A stretch of 64,000 bases of DNA from contig JAVKCD010000003.1 of NCBI GenBank assembly GCA_040222855.1, positions 496,001 through 560,000 of the forward strand, written 5' to 3'. The notes below the pieces were generated by a model. It was given only the letters and a program-made list of their open reading frames with translations. It did no database searches and was not told the DNA's origin. Position 1 is the first letter of the stretch; every line of letters starts with the position of its first letter. Positions 45,940-53,717 of this stretch are shown piece by piece. Source of the stretch: Phycisphaeraceae bacterium. GTDB taxonomy: Bacteria > Planctomycetota > Phycisphaerae > Phycisphaerales > Phycisphaeraceae. The translations under genes and the position numbers were made by a program.

Positions 45940-47225
45940 TCGTGCCGCAGCGCGTCAATCGGGTCCTGCCGTGACGCCTTGACCGCCGGGTACAACCCGA
46001 ACACGATTCCCACCACCGTCGCCACGCCAAAACTGACCAGGACCGACCAAAGCGTCACCACCGGCATCTCGAGCCCGTCCACCTGGGTGTGCAGCAGCGC
46101 CAGTACCCCCGCCAGCGACAACCCGACGCCCACGCCCAACACCCCACCCAGGCCCGACAGCGTCGTCGTCTCGACCAGAAACTGAGCCACGATGTGCCCG
46201 CGCGTCGCGCCCAGCGCCCGGCGGATCCCGATCTCCCGCGTGCGCTCGGTCACCGTCGCCAGCATGATGTTCATGATCCCGATCCCGCCGACCAGCAGGC
46301 TGATCGACGCGATCGCCACCATCAGCAGGTTAAACAGCCGCTGGGTCCGCTCGACCTGAGCCAGCAGCTCAAGCGGGACCACCATCGCCACGTCGTCCTT
46401 GCCCGCGTGCGACAGCTCAAGAATCCGCCGGACCCGATCCGCGATCGGCAGCACATCCTCCTGACGCTCCGCGACCAGAATCAACTCCTGCAACTCCACC
46501 TTCGTCGCCTCGAACGACCCCGACCGTCGCCGGATCAGCATGTCGCCGAACTGATTCTCCGCCGCCGGCAACGGGATATGCAGGTCGTAGTTCAGATTCC
46601 GCCCCACGTCTGACGTGATGTTTCCGCCCAGCACCCCCGTCTCCGCCAGCACACCGACCACCCGAAACGGCGCGTTGTCAATCGTAATCACGCCCTCCAG
46701 CGGGTCCGAGAGCGGGAACAACGCCTCCGCGACCTCCGCCCCCAACACCGCCACGCGACGCCCCTGGGTCATGTCCTCGGACTCGATATAACGACCCCGC
46801 GCCACCGTCAACGCCGTCACATCCAACAACTCTGGCGTCGTCCCGTAGACCTCCGCAGGTGCCCCGTAAATCCGCTGCATGACCCGATTCCCCACCCGCT
46901 TAAGCGGAACCAGCCGCTCGACCCCATCCACTGTCTCCCGGATCCGATTCAGGTCCGTCCGCAGGATCCCGTACGAAATCATCCGCTGATTCGCGTTCGC
47001 CGCGCCCAAATCCTCAGGCGGCTTGCGGCTCTGGAGAATGATGTTGCGTGCCCCCAGCTGAGCGATCTCCTCCAACGCCTTGACCTTCGACCCCTCGCCG
47101 ATCGCCACCATCCCGATCACCGACGCGACCCCGAAAATGATCCCCAGCATCGTCAGCAGCGACCGCAGCTTGTGCAGCAGCAGATTGGTAAAGCCAAGCC
47201 GGAGCGTCTCGAGCAAAAACGTCAT
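45936..47225 (-). CDS. MacB/FtsX-type ABC transporter permease
   Basis: Membrane part of a MacB-like complex, with one N-terminal helix (about 17-40), a long periplasmic MacB-type core and three C-terminal helices from about 295; RTREIGIRRALGATRGHIVAQFLVE is the FtsX hallmark. 429 residues. ATG at 47225 is used; TTG at 47231 is in frame but adds only two residues. No matching ATPase lies next to it, unlike the LolCD pair. Function could be export of peptides or lipoproteins. Confidence 0.92.
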   Translation of the reverse strand: MTFLLETLRLGFTNLLLHKLRSLLTMLGIIFGVASVIGMVAIGEGSKVKALEEIAQLGARNIILQSRKPPEDLGAANANQRMISYGILRTDLNRIRETVDGVERLVPLKRVGNRVMQRIYGAPAEVYGTTPELLDVTALTVARGRYIESEDMTQGRRVAVLGAEVAEALFPLSDPLEGVITIDNAPFRVVGVLAETGVLGGNITSDVGRNLNYDLHIPLPAAENQFGDMLIRRRSGSFEATKVELQELILVAERQEDVLPIADRVRRILELSHAGKDDVAMVVPLELLAQVERTQRLFNLLMVAIASISLLVGGIGIMNIMLATVTERTREIGIRRALGATRGHIVAQFLVETTTLSGLGGVLGVGVGLSLAGVLALLHTQVDGLEMPVVTLWSVLVSFGVATVVGIVFGLYPAVKASRQDPIDALRHD

Positions 47226-47293
47226 CAACAAAACCCGCCGTCAAAAACACAACACGAATCACGCCAGGTAAACATCCAGCATACAGCCCCCGC

Positions 47294-47518
47294 TCACCCC
47301 CCACAGGCCTCGCCACCACCCTCTGTCATGCGAAACTCCTCGATCTCATCAAACCGGATCAGGAACCCCTCCACGATGACACCCTCCGCCGTCACCTCCT
47401 CCACCGCGAAAAAGCACCGATCCGTCGTCCGCCTCACCGCCAGTGGCGGGTCATCACCCGCAAACACCGCCCCCCCAAGGCCACCATCCACAGGTTCCGG
47501 ACCGTCGGACGCCATCAT
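47294..47518 (-). CDS. possible small protein (74 aa)
   Basis: A short ORF whose translation looks protein-like: an acidic stretch CFFAVEEVTAEGVIVEGFLIRF then DEIEEF. AAGGG lies seven bases before the ATG at 47518. Its frame stays open up to 47881, but that part reads as the antisense of the 47615 gene. It lies upstream of the MacB-like permease on the same strand. No family recognised; could be chance. Confidence 0.4.
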   Translation of the reverse strand: MMASDGPEPVDGGLGGAVFAGDDPPLAVRRTTDRCFFAVEEVTAEGVIVEGFLIRFDEIEEFRMTEGGGEACGG

Positions 47519-47614
47519 GCCGATACCCTTCACAAAGCCCACCCCGCACGATCCGTGCCCCCCTCGCTCATCATGCAGGGGGTTGAGGTGGGGGGTAAAG
47601 CGTAGGCGGAAACC

Positions 47615-47899
47615 ATGCCCGAAGTCGAAATCGGCCCCGAAACCCAGTCCGACACCCGCTGGCACTACGACGTCACCGTCTTCGACCAGGGCAAGACCCA
47701 CCGCTACGAGGTCTCGCTCTCCTTCGCCGACTACGACCTCTGGTCCCGCGGCTCCAAACCCCCCTCCAAAGTCGTCCACGCCGCCTTCACCTTCCTCCTC
47801 GAACGCGAGTCCCCCGCCGAGATCATGAGCAAGTTCGACTGCTCGGTCATCCGCCGGTACTTCCCGGAAGTCGATGAACACCTGCCCAAACTCATCTGA
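47615..47899 (+). CDS. small hypothetical protein (94 aa)
   Basis: Compact soluble protein, acidic and aromatic, without signal or membrane segment. It contains WHYDVTVFDQGKTHRYEVSL and ends YFPEVDEHLPKLI. I do not recognise a family. GC-rich codon use matches the surrounding genes, supporting coding. The stop lies next to the end of the convergent membrane protein gene. Confidence 0.65.
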   Translation: MPEVEIGPETQSDTRWHYDVTVFDQGKTHRYEVSLSFADYDLWSRGSKPPSKVVHAAFTFLLERESPAEIMSKFDCSVIRRYFPEVDEHLPKLI

Positions 47900-48517
47900 T
47901 CACCACATCACTGCTCTCAACTCAACATCCCCGTTCACCCCGACAATCACTCGAACAACACGCCACCAAAACAAGGGTCTGAACGCCAGTTCCCTGGACA
48001 ATCGAATCTCGCTCCACTCACCCTGAAGGAACAGAGCACCCCAAATCTGACCATCAACGTCCAATCGCTTAGTCCCACCTGGCGATAATTCCCCAACCCG
48101 ATAGTGTCCACCGCCACATTGAATAACTAAATGTTCAACGGGCGTGCTCGATTGATTCTCAACAATCACCCAGCAGACGCCGTCCAACGCTATAGCTTCA
48201 TCAACAATATTAGCGGCAACGACGAACGGAACGATCATCAATGAACACGCGCAGAACGCTTTAATCAACTGGACCCAACCTAGCCGGTCCCTTATCCAGA
48301 GAAGAAGAAGCCAGCAACCGAAGACCGGCATCGAACAGAAGAGAAAGAATGTAAGCAGGCAGATCAATAATCCTGCCATCTCAAGCCATGCCCAACCAGT
48401 GAACAGCCACACCACAAAAACAAAAAGCCCGGTAATCAAGACTCCGTAGCACACCCGAAACAATGTCAGCACCCGAGCACTAAAGCGATCCGCTGAGCCA
48501 CCCACGCAACATCTCAC
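47900..48517 (-). CDS. hypothetical membrane protein (205 aa)
   Basis: Three hydrophobic helices in the first half (about 20-41, 43-70 and 83-104), then a globular beta-rich C-terminal part of about 100 residues ending VELRAVMW. The gene is AT-richer than its neighbours. The ATG overlaps the rmuC stop by four bases, so it is coupled to rmuC. No family recognised. Confidence 0.65.
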   Translation of the reverse strand: MRCCVGGSADRFSARVLTLFRVCYGVLITGLFVFVVWLFTGWAWLEMAGLLICLLTFFLFCSMPVFGCWLLLLWIRDRLGWVQLIKAFCACSLMIVPFVVAANIVDEAIALDGVCWVIVENQSSTPVEHLVIQCGGGHYRVGELSPGGTKRLDVDGQIWGALFLQGEWSEIRLSRELAFRPLFWWRVVRVIVGVNGDVELRAVMW

Positions 48518-49854
48518 CCCTCCACCCCCCGTACCACCCCCTCCACCATCCGCACCTCGCCCACCTCCTTCTCACTCCCCGCCCCGAGCTCCTCAAACCG
48601 CCGCGCCTGGGGCAGCACCTGGCGATCCACCGAACCCGCGAACTTGTTGTAGCAGTCCACCGTCGAGTCGATTGCCTTGCCCAGCCGCTGCAGGTGCGCC
48701 ACCGCCGTCGCCACCCGCTTGTGCAGCTCCCGGCCGTGCTCCGCGATCTCCCGTGCACTCTCAGCGACCCGCTCCTCCCGCCAGCCCATCGCCACCACCT
48801 TCAGCAGCGCCATCAGCGTCCCGGGCGTCGCGATCACGATCCCCTTGCCCATCGCCTCCTCGATCAGCGTCGGACGACGCCGAAGCGCCGGCTCAAGAAA
48901 CGCCTCGCTCGGGATAAACAGCACCACAAAGTCAGGCGAACGCTCAAAGTTCTGCTGATACCCCTTCGATGACAGGTTGTTGACCTGCGTCATGATCTGC
49001 GCCGCGTGTCGATCCAGCTGAACCTCCCGGGCCGCCTCATCCGACTCCTGCATCGCATCCAGATAGGCATCCAGAGGTGTCTTCGCGTCCACCACAATCC
49101 GCCGGCCCCCCGCCAGCGCCACCGCCATGTCCGGCCGCTGCTTGCCCACCTCCGGCTTGTCAAAACTCGGCTGCTCCGCGAAGTCGCAGTGATCGATCAT
49201 CCCCGCCAACTCCGCCACCCGACGCAACTGAATCTCGCCCCAGCGCCCGCGCACCTCCGGCCGCCGAAGCGCCTTGACCAGATTCCCCGTCTCATCCTTG
49301 AGCTTGATCTGCGTCTCACCAAGACTCACCAGCTGCTGACGCAGCGCGTGATACGCAGCCTCCCGCTCCTTCTCCATCTTCGTCACCGACTCGCTCTGTT
49401 TCGCCAGCGCCTCCCGAATAGGCGTCACCAATCCCTCCACCGCCTTCCTGCGCTCCTCGATCTGATGCAGCCCCTCCTTCTGCTCCGTCTTGAGTCGTTG
49501 CCCGGCGACTTTGAGAAACTCATCCGTGCTCGACTTGAGTACATCCCCCGCCAGCGCCTTGAACACACGCTCCGACGCCTCCTGCGACTTGGCCAGCGCC
49601 TCCTCCAGCGCCTTCTTCTGCTCCACCAGCCGCTGCTCAAAACCCGCCACCTGCTCGCGCAGCCGTGCTTGCTCAACCTCCGCATCGCGCAACTCACGAT
49701 CCAGGTCCCCCACCAGGTGCTTCTCGTGCTCCAGCGCGACCCGCCGCTCCTCCGCCACCCGTCTCTGCCGTTCGCGCCCCCGCCACAACACCCCGCACCC
49801 CAGACCCAGAACACCACACAAGACGCCAAGTCCAACCAATAGCGTTGTCATCAT
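48514..49854 (-). CDS. rmuC: DNA recombination protein RmuC
   Basis: Predicted nuclease-fold protein limiting recombination at inverted repeats. N-terminal membrane helix (about 4-22), long coiled coil (about 30-160), then the RmuC domain with EVRGRWGEIQLRRVAELAGM, PDMAVALAGGRRIVVDAKTPLDAY and VVLFIPSEAFLEPAL. 446 residues. ATG at 49854 has TATGAT six bases upstream (leaderless arrangement); ATG at 49851 is equally possible. The frame is open to 49917, but without coding character. Confidence 0.95.
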   Translation of the reverse strand: MMTTLLVGLGVLCGVLGLGCGVLWRGRERQRRVAEERRVALEHEKHLVGDLDRELRDAEVEQARLREQVAGFEQRLVEQKKALEEALAKSQEASERVFKALAGDVLKSSTDEFLKVAGQRLKTEQKEGLHQIEERRKAVEGLVTPIREALAKQSESVTKMEKEREAAYHALRQQLVSLGETQIKLKDETGNLVKALRRPEVRGRWGEIQLRRVAELAGMIDHCDFAEQPSFDKPEVGKQRPDMAVALAGGRRIVVDAKTPLDAYLDAMQESDEAAREVQLDRHAAQIMTQVNNLSSKGYQQNFERSPDFVVLFIPSEAFLEPALRRRPTLIEEAMGKGIVIATPGTLMALLKVVAMGWREERVAESAREIAEHGRELHKRVATAVAHLQRLGKAIDSTVDCYNKFAGSVDRQVLPQARRFEELGAGSEKEVGEVRMVEGVVRGVEG

Positions 49855-49860
49855 CCCCCC

Positions 49861-49866
49861 ATCATA
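49861..49866 (-). promoter_or_regulatory. candidate -10 box for leaderless rmuC
   Basis: TATGAT, six G residues, then ATG at 49854 on the minus strand. Confidence 0.45.
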
Positions 49867-49945
49867 AACACAACAGACCCCCGCCCTCTCCGGTTCCCCT
49901 CTCGCCGCTGTCTCCAATCAACTCGTCAGCGGCCGACTGCTGCGG

Positions 49946-50302
49946 CTACGCCTTGAGGTCCACATGCTGATACACCGGCCGCTCGCCCTTGGTTTCGCTC
50001 GCCACCTTCTCGACCGCCTCCACCCGCTCCTCCGGCTTCGCGTGGCCCTTCACAGGCGGGGTGTCCAGCACCTCCGCCGTCGTCCCCGCACCGTGCTCAT
50101 CATCCTTGACCCCGCGCGCCGCCGCATCCTTCTCGACCGCGTCATCCGCAATCCGCTGCGACGACGACAACTCCAACTGGTCCGCCGCCGTCTGCCCGCC
50201 TCGTGAATCCCGGACCCGCTTGTCCCGATCCCGCGCGACATCCCGAGAGGTCTCCGAGCTCTGCAACGCGGACGAGGCCAAGCCTTGCTGGATAATGTTC
50301 AT
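49946..50302 (-). CDS. small hydrophilic protein of unknown function (118 aa)
   Basis: A charged protein rich in Ala, Asp, Glu, Arg and Ser with no signal or membrane segment, beginning MNIIQQGLASSALQSS and likely disordered or helical. TGGAG precedes the ATG at 50302. I do not recognise the family. It sits between rmuC and nusG on the same strand. Confidence 0.6.
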   Translation of the reverse strand: MNIIQQGLASSALQSSETSRDVARDRDKRVRDSRGGQTAADQLELSSSQRIADDAVEKDAAARGVKDDEHGAGTTAEVLDTPPVKGHAKPEERVEAVEKVASETKGERPVYQHVDLKA

Positions 50303-50480
50303 GGTCGCACTCCAGTAAGAGGGCAGGAACACCCGCTCCTACACCCCATATCGGCAAGATCGGCGTTCACCACCACTTTAAGCCCCACCATCAACCCCAC
50401 TAAGGCCATGCATAACAGGCTTTTATAGGATTTTACCGCGATTCAGAATGGCCCCTAACCCACAAGCGAGCGCCGCTCGC

Positions 50481-51134
50481 TTAGGCATCCTCAACGCGCT
50501 CGATCAGCCAGTACTCCAGTTCCAGGGGCGTCGAACGACCAAAAATCGTCACGATCACCTTCACCTTGCCCTGGTCCGGCATCAACTCGTCCACCGTCCC
50601 CTCCATGTTCTCGAACGGACCATCCACAATCTTGATGTGGTCGCCCTTCGCGAACTCCATCTTCACCTGCGGCTGCTCCTCCGCCGGCTTCGACGCCATC
50701 AGCATCTTCTCGATCTCCGGCTCCGACATAGGCGACGGACGACCCGCCGTCCCAATGAAATCTCCCACCCCCGTCGTCTCCTTGATCAGGAAAAACACGT
50801 CCTGAGGGATCCGGCCATCGTCCTCCAGCGCCATCTCGACAAAGACATATCCGGGATACAGCTTCTTCTCGATCACGCGCTGCTTCCCGCCCTTGATCGT
50901 CTTCTCCTTCTCCGTCGGAACCAGAATCCGGTTCACCAGGTTCGTCAGGTCCTCGATCTTGATCTTGCGCAGCAGCGTCTGACGCACCGAGTCCTCTTTG
51001 TTCGACGCCACCCGCAGCACAAACCAGTTCATCCCCGGCATCACCAACGGCTCATCCGCAGGAATCCCGCCCTCCGCAATCGGCGAATCCACCGGGGCCG
51101 TCGTCTCTGTCCGCGTCATCTCGTCTGACATCAT
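50481..51134 (-). CDS. nusG: transcription termination/antitermination protein NusG
   Basis: RNA polymerase elongation factor. The NGN domain begins NWFVLRVASNKEDSVRQTL (about 36-54) and has KKLYPGYVFVEM; the C-terminal KOW domain has FAKGDHIKIVDGPFENMEGTVDEL. 217 residues, with an acidic N-terminal extension of about 35 residues. It follows secE with the usual order. GGAG precedes the start; 51131 is an equally good ATG. The rplK gene that normally follows is absent here. Confidence 0.97.
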   Translation of the reverse strand: MMSDEMTRTETTAPVDSPIAEGGIPADEPLVMPGMNWFVLRVASNKEDSVRQTLLRKIKIEDLTNLVNRILVPTEKEKTIKGGKQRVIEKKLYPGYVFVEMALEDDGRIPQDVFFLIKETTGVGDFIGTAGRPSPMSEPEIEKMLMASKPAEEQPQVKMEFAKGDHIKIVDGPFENMEGTVDELMPDQGKVKVIVTIFGRSTPLELEYWLIERVEDA

Positions 51135-51184
51135 TCATCTCCGTCCCGCATCCCAGCGGGCGCGTCTCTAAAAATCAACCCAAC

Positions 51185-51586
51185 TCACGAACTCTGAAGA
51201 ACACCGATCTCCTGGAATAACCAGGAAAACGCCACGTCCGCCGACAACAGGAACGCCGCAAAAATCAGCGTCCCCGAGATCACCACGATTGTCGAGCCCA
51301 CAATCTCTCGACGAGATGGCCAGTTCACCTTCTTCATCTCCGCCTCGGTTGCGATCATGAACTCAGCCACTGCGGGCTTATTGAAAATCCAGTAGAGCAG
51401 CGTCCCAAAAATCATCACCGCTGCAAAGGCCATCCCCGCCTGCCAAAACACCCGCGTGTCCGACGGGATCCCCGACATCTTGCCCCACACCCACGCGATC
51501 CCGCACAACACCAGCGTCCCCGCACCGATCGCGCTAAGCAGCCGCGTGTAGTAACCCTGACCCGGCTTGTACAACGAAAATGCCAT
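51185..51586 (-). CDS. secE: preprotein translocase subunit SecE
   Basis: Essential clamp of the SecYEG channel. The conserved core EMKKVNWPSRREIVGSTIVV lies at about 82-101, followed by the membrane helix. Two extra helices (about 18-34 and 51-67) precede it, giving a three-helix form of 133 residues like E. coli SecE rather than the single-helix form. CGGAGC lies before the ATG. secE and nusG are an operon. tRNA-Trp and rpmG, common upstream neighbours, are not seen. Confidence 0.95.
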   Translation of the reverse strand: MAFSLYKPGQGYYTRLLSAIGAGTLVLCGIAWVWGKMSGIPSDTRVFWQAGMAFAAVMIFGTLLYWIFNKPAVAEFMIATEAEMKKVNWPSRREIVGSTIVVISGTLIFAAFLLSADVAFSWLFQEIGVLQSS

Positions 51587-51797
51587 CGACCAAAGCTCCG
51601 TTCAGCAGCCTGCCAAAAACAGGCGACGTTCCATGCTACAGCGTCCCGGGCAACGGCCCGACCTGACTCCCCGATAGCGTCAGACTGCACCTCTACACCA
51701 TAAACCACCCCCGTCCCCAAGTCCACCCCCGCCAGACCCTCTCACAACCCCAAAACACCTACACATGAAGCCATCAACCCCCAAATCACCTTAGCCC
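51587..51797. other. intergenic region upstream of secE, no gene seen
   Basis: Contains no tRNA, rpmG or other ORF with coding character. It carries the divergent promoter area for secE and the RRM gene. Confidence 0.4.
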
Positions 51798-51827
51798 TTG
51801 ACAGGGCACCCCCCCCACGCCGATACT
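51798..51827 (+). promoter_or_regulatory. promoter of the RRM protein gene
   Basis: TTGACA (51798-51803), 18-base spacer, GATACT (51822-51827). A start near 51834 would give a leader of about 160 bases before the ATG at 51996, a length common in cold-responsive RNA-binding genes. Confidence 0.5.
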
Positions 51828-51995
51828 GTTGACTCTGGTTCGATGCGACACGCGGCCACGCGATCTGCATCTTTACCGTACCGGGCGTGTGCCCGGCGGT
51901 CGTCCGTTCAGCAGGTTTGCGGGTACTCTCGTGCATTCGACATCAAAGCGTCAGAACGAAGCTCCCGGCAGCTGCATCACTTTTGGAGCTTCGAG

Positions 51996-52361
51996 ATGAA
52001 GATCTACGTTGGCAACATGTCCTTCCGCACCACAGAGCAAGGCCTCGAAGGCCTGTTCTCTAACTACGGCCAGGTCGATGAAGTCGCTGTCATCACCGAC
52101 CGCGAAACCGGACGCCCCCGCGGCTTCGCTTTCGTGACCATGGGCAGCGACGAAGAAGGCCGCGAGGCCATCGAAGCCCTCAACGGCACCGAGTTCGAAG
52201 GCCGTACCCTCACCGTCAATGAAGCCCGTCCTCGCGCCGAGCGTCCCGCCGGCGGCGGTGGCGGTGGCTTCGGCGGCGGCCGTGGTGGCGGTCGTGGCGG
52301 CGGCGGCGGTGGCCGTGGTGGCTACGGCGGCGGCGGTGGCGGCGGCGGCGACCGCTGGTAA
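51996..52361 (+). CDS. glycine-rich RRM RNA-binding protein
   Basis: 121 residues: one RNA recognition motif, then a Gly/Arg tail. RNP2 is IYVGNM (3-8) and RNP1 is RGFAFVTM (42-49), both with the aromatic contacts kept. Residues about 83-121 are Gly-rich with RGG-like repeats. Bacterial proteins of this kind bind RNA and are often cold-induced. The ATG at 51996 starts the domain directly; the longer open frame upstream is the leader. A terminator follows. Confidence 0.95.
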   Translation: MKIYVGNMSFRTTEQGLEGLFSNYGQVDEVAVITDRETGRPRGFAFVTMGSDEEGREAIEALNGTEFEGRTLTVNEARPRAERPAGGGGGGFGGGRGGGRGGGGGGRGGYGGGGGGGGDRW

Positions 52362-52397
52362 ACCAGCTCGCTAACACCCCACATCCAGAACACATCA

Positions 52398-52427
52398 CCG
52401 GCACGCCCCTCAGGGCGTGCCGGTTTT
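52398..52427 (+). terminator. intrinsic terminator after the RRM gene
   Basis: CCGGCACGCCC and GGGCGTGCCGG, four-base loop, then TTTT. Confidence 0.85.
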
Positions 52428-52451
52428 CGTTAACCCGCTATGACATCAGAT

Positions 52452-52490
52452 AAAAAGCACGCCCGGCAGCTCAGAGCGACCGGGCGTGCT
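52452..52490 (-). terminator. intrinsic terminator of the DUF1328 gene
   Basis: On the minus strand AGCACGCCCGG and CCGGGCGTGCT form an 11-bp stem followed by TTTTT. It faces the RRM terminator across about 30 bases. Confidence 0.75.
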
Positions 52491-52539
52491 GTCATGCAGT
52501 GACACCATCTTGGCACAAAAAACCAGCCAGTAAACTGAT

Positions 52540-52716
52540 CTAGACCCGCGGGCCTTTACCTCGAACCAAACCCAGAATCAGACTGACCAAAAACAGTATC
52601 AGGAACAGCACAAACAGGATCTGCGCGATCGATGCCGCCCCAGAAGCAATCCCTCCAAACCCAAAAACCGCGGCAATGATCGCAACCACGAAAAAAGTCA
52701 ATGCCCAGCCAAGCAT
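52540..52716 (-). CDS. DUF1328 (YtjA-type) small membrane protein
   Basis: 58-residue protein: begins [22 protein letters not shown] with a second hydrophobic helix [18 protein letters not shown] and a short basic tail. This is the YtjA/DUF1328 pattern, two helices with GFGGIA between. AAAGGAG precedes the ATG. Often found with stress-responsive envelope genes; here next to an entericidin-like lipoprotein. Confidence 0.88.
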   Translation of the reverse strand: MLGWALTFFVVAIIAAVFGFGGIASGAASIAQILFVLFLILFLVSLILGLVRGKGPRV

Positions 52717-52776
52717 AAATTCTCCTTTCAGGAATAATCACCACCCGTATCACACGTGCTCAACCCGAGCACTCAG

Positions 52777-52983
52777 TCACTGAATCTCACGCTTAACCTC
52801 ACGAACTGCATCCTTCACCTCGTCAGCAGCGTCATCCGCCGCATCCTCGATGTTGTCGCCCGTCTCCTCCATATCCTCACCCGCCCCCTCCATCATGTTG
52901 CATCCCGTCAACGCACCCGCAACCGGAAACGCCAAACCAAAGCCCAGAAGCAACCCCAAATACCGACGCTTAGACTTAATCAT
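52777..52983 (-). CDS. entericidin-like small lipoprotein
   Basis: 68 residues. Basic start, hydrophobic stretch and lipobox ALTGC put the acylated Cys near residue 28. The mature part is short, acidic and helical with the NMMEGAGEDMEETGDNIEDAA pattern of the entericidin group. ATG at 52983 with AGGTGA upstream; GTG at 52992 is in frame. Probably in the outer membrane. Paired with the DUF1328 gene on the same strand. Confidence 0.82.
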   Translation of the reverse strand: MIKSKRRYLGLLLGFGLAFPVAGALTGCNMMEGAGEDMEETGDNIEDAADDAADEVKDAVREVKREIQ

Positions 52984-53085
52984 GCTGGTCACCTTTGTAA
53001 AAAGAGTTTAACAAACAACCTACCTTGACTGGATACCAAACTTGACTTGAATACACTAGAAAATTCCCGCACATCATCAATGACT

Positions 53086-53118
53086 AAAAAAAACGCCACA
53101 CTCAACAGAGTGTGGCGT
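53086..53118 (-). terminator. intrinsic terminator of the tRNA-Gly gene
   Basis: On the minus strand an 11-bp stem (ACGCCACACTC with GAGTGTGGCGT, plus strand reading) is followed by an eight-base T-run. It begins 12 bases beyond the tRNA end. Confidence 0.88.
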
Positions 53119-53129
53119 CAATCAAAAAA

Positions 53130-53201
53130 AGCGGGTGATGAGATTCGAACTCACGACATTCACGTTGGCAACGTGACGCTCTACCACTGAGCTACACCCG
53201 C
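53130..53201 (-). tRNA. tRNA-Gly (anticodon GCC)
   Basis: Full cloverleaf read on the minus strand: acceptor GCGGGTG/CACCCGC, D-arm GCTC/GAGC, anticodon stem TCACG/CGTGA with loop TTGCCAA giving GCC, T-arm with TTCGAAT. U discriminator; no encoded CCA. Confidence 0.95.
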
Positions 53202-53342
53202 AAACAACCGACGTTCCAGCCGGGCCAAGTAAGGTACCAGCCACCCCCACCGATGCAAGCCCCAACCAACCTGAACCCAGTTTCTTCACGAGATAGGGTT
53301 GTCCCGTATTGACTGGGCAATCCAGGCAACTACCCTGCACTC

Positions 53343-53575
53343 GCCTCTGGTGCGAGACGGTTCGGTTCCCCGAAAACGTCTCCTGAAAAGGGAAGCGAGG
53401 TGAGTCACGGCCCTTCAGACCGTGACAACTCCTCCGCGGACGCGCCGCCGTAATGGGCTCCTACTCCACAAGGGATAGGTAGGTTCGACCCACACGCCAC
53501 TGCTCTCGCCCGCAACGGGCCCGAGTGGGAAGGCGGGCCGAACCACAGCCCTGAGCCGGAAGACCTGCCCGAGGC
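53343..53575 (+). ncRNA. cobalamin riboswitch
   Basis: The conserved core elements occur in order: AAAAGGGAA near 53387, GGTGAGTC, GCCGCCGTAA, then CACGCCACTG near 53494, GTGGGAAGGC near 53525 and AGCCGGAAGACCTGCC near 53554. The ends GCCTC (53343-53347) and GAGGC (53571-53575) can form P1. Spacings fit the class, with an extra hairpin after GGTGAGTC. A hairpin GTCCT/AGGAC follows at 53587-53603. It lies on the same strand as the 53718 gene and would repress it when cobalamin is bound. Pairing of 53664-53676 with the ribosome-binding region 53706-53715 could be the switch; that is inference. Confidence 0.92.
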
Positions 53576-53717
53576 TTGGGCTTCTGTCCTCGCGAACAGG
53601 ACGGCCCGGGCCACGCGCCGTCTCGTTCTCCCGACGATTCAGCCCAACACCCGGACCACGCGAGGACCCCTCTTCCACCCTCGGGAGTCGGCCTGCGCGA
53701 TGGCCGGAAAGGTCCCC

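Noticed and set aside
47294-47881. Long minus-strand ORF of 195 codons
   Set aside because: Its first two thirds are the antisense of the 47615 gene and have low-complexity Gly/Val/Asp content; only the last 74 codons look coding.
51587-51995. tRNA-Trp or rpmG upstream of secE
   Set aside because: No cloverleaf or L33-like ORF could be found on either strand.
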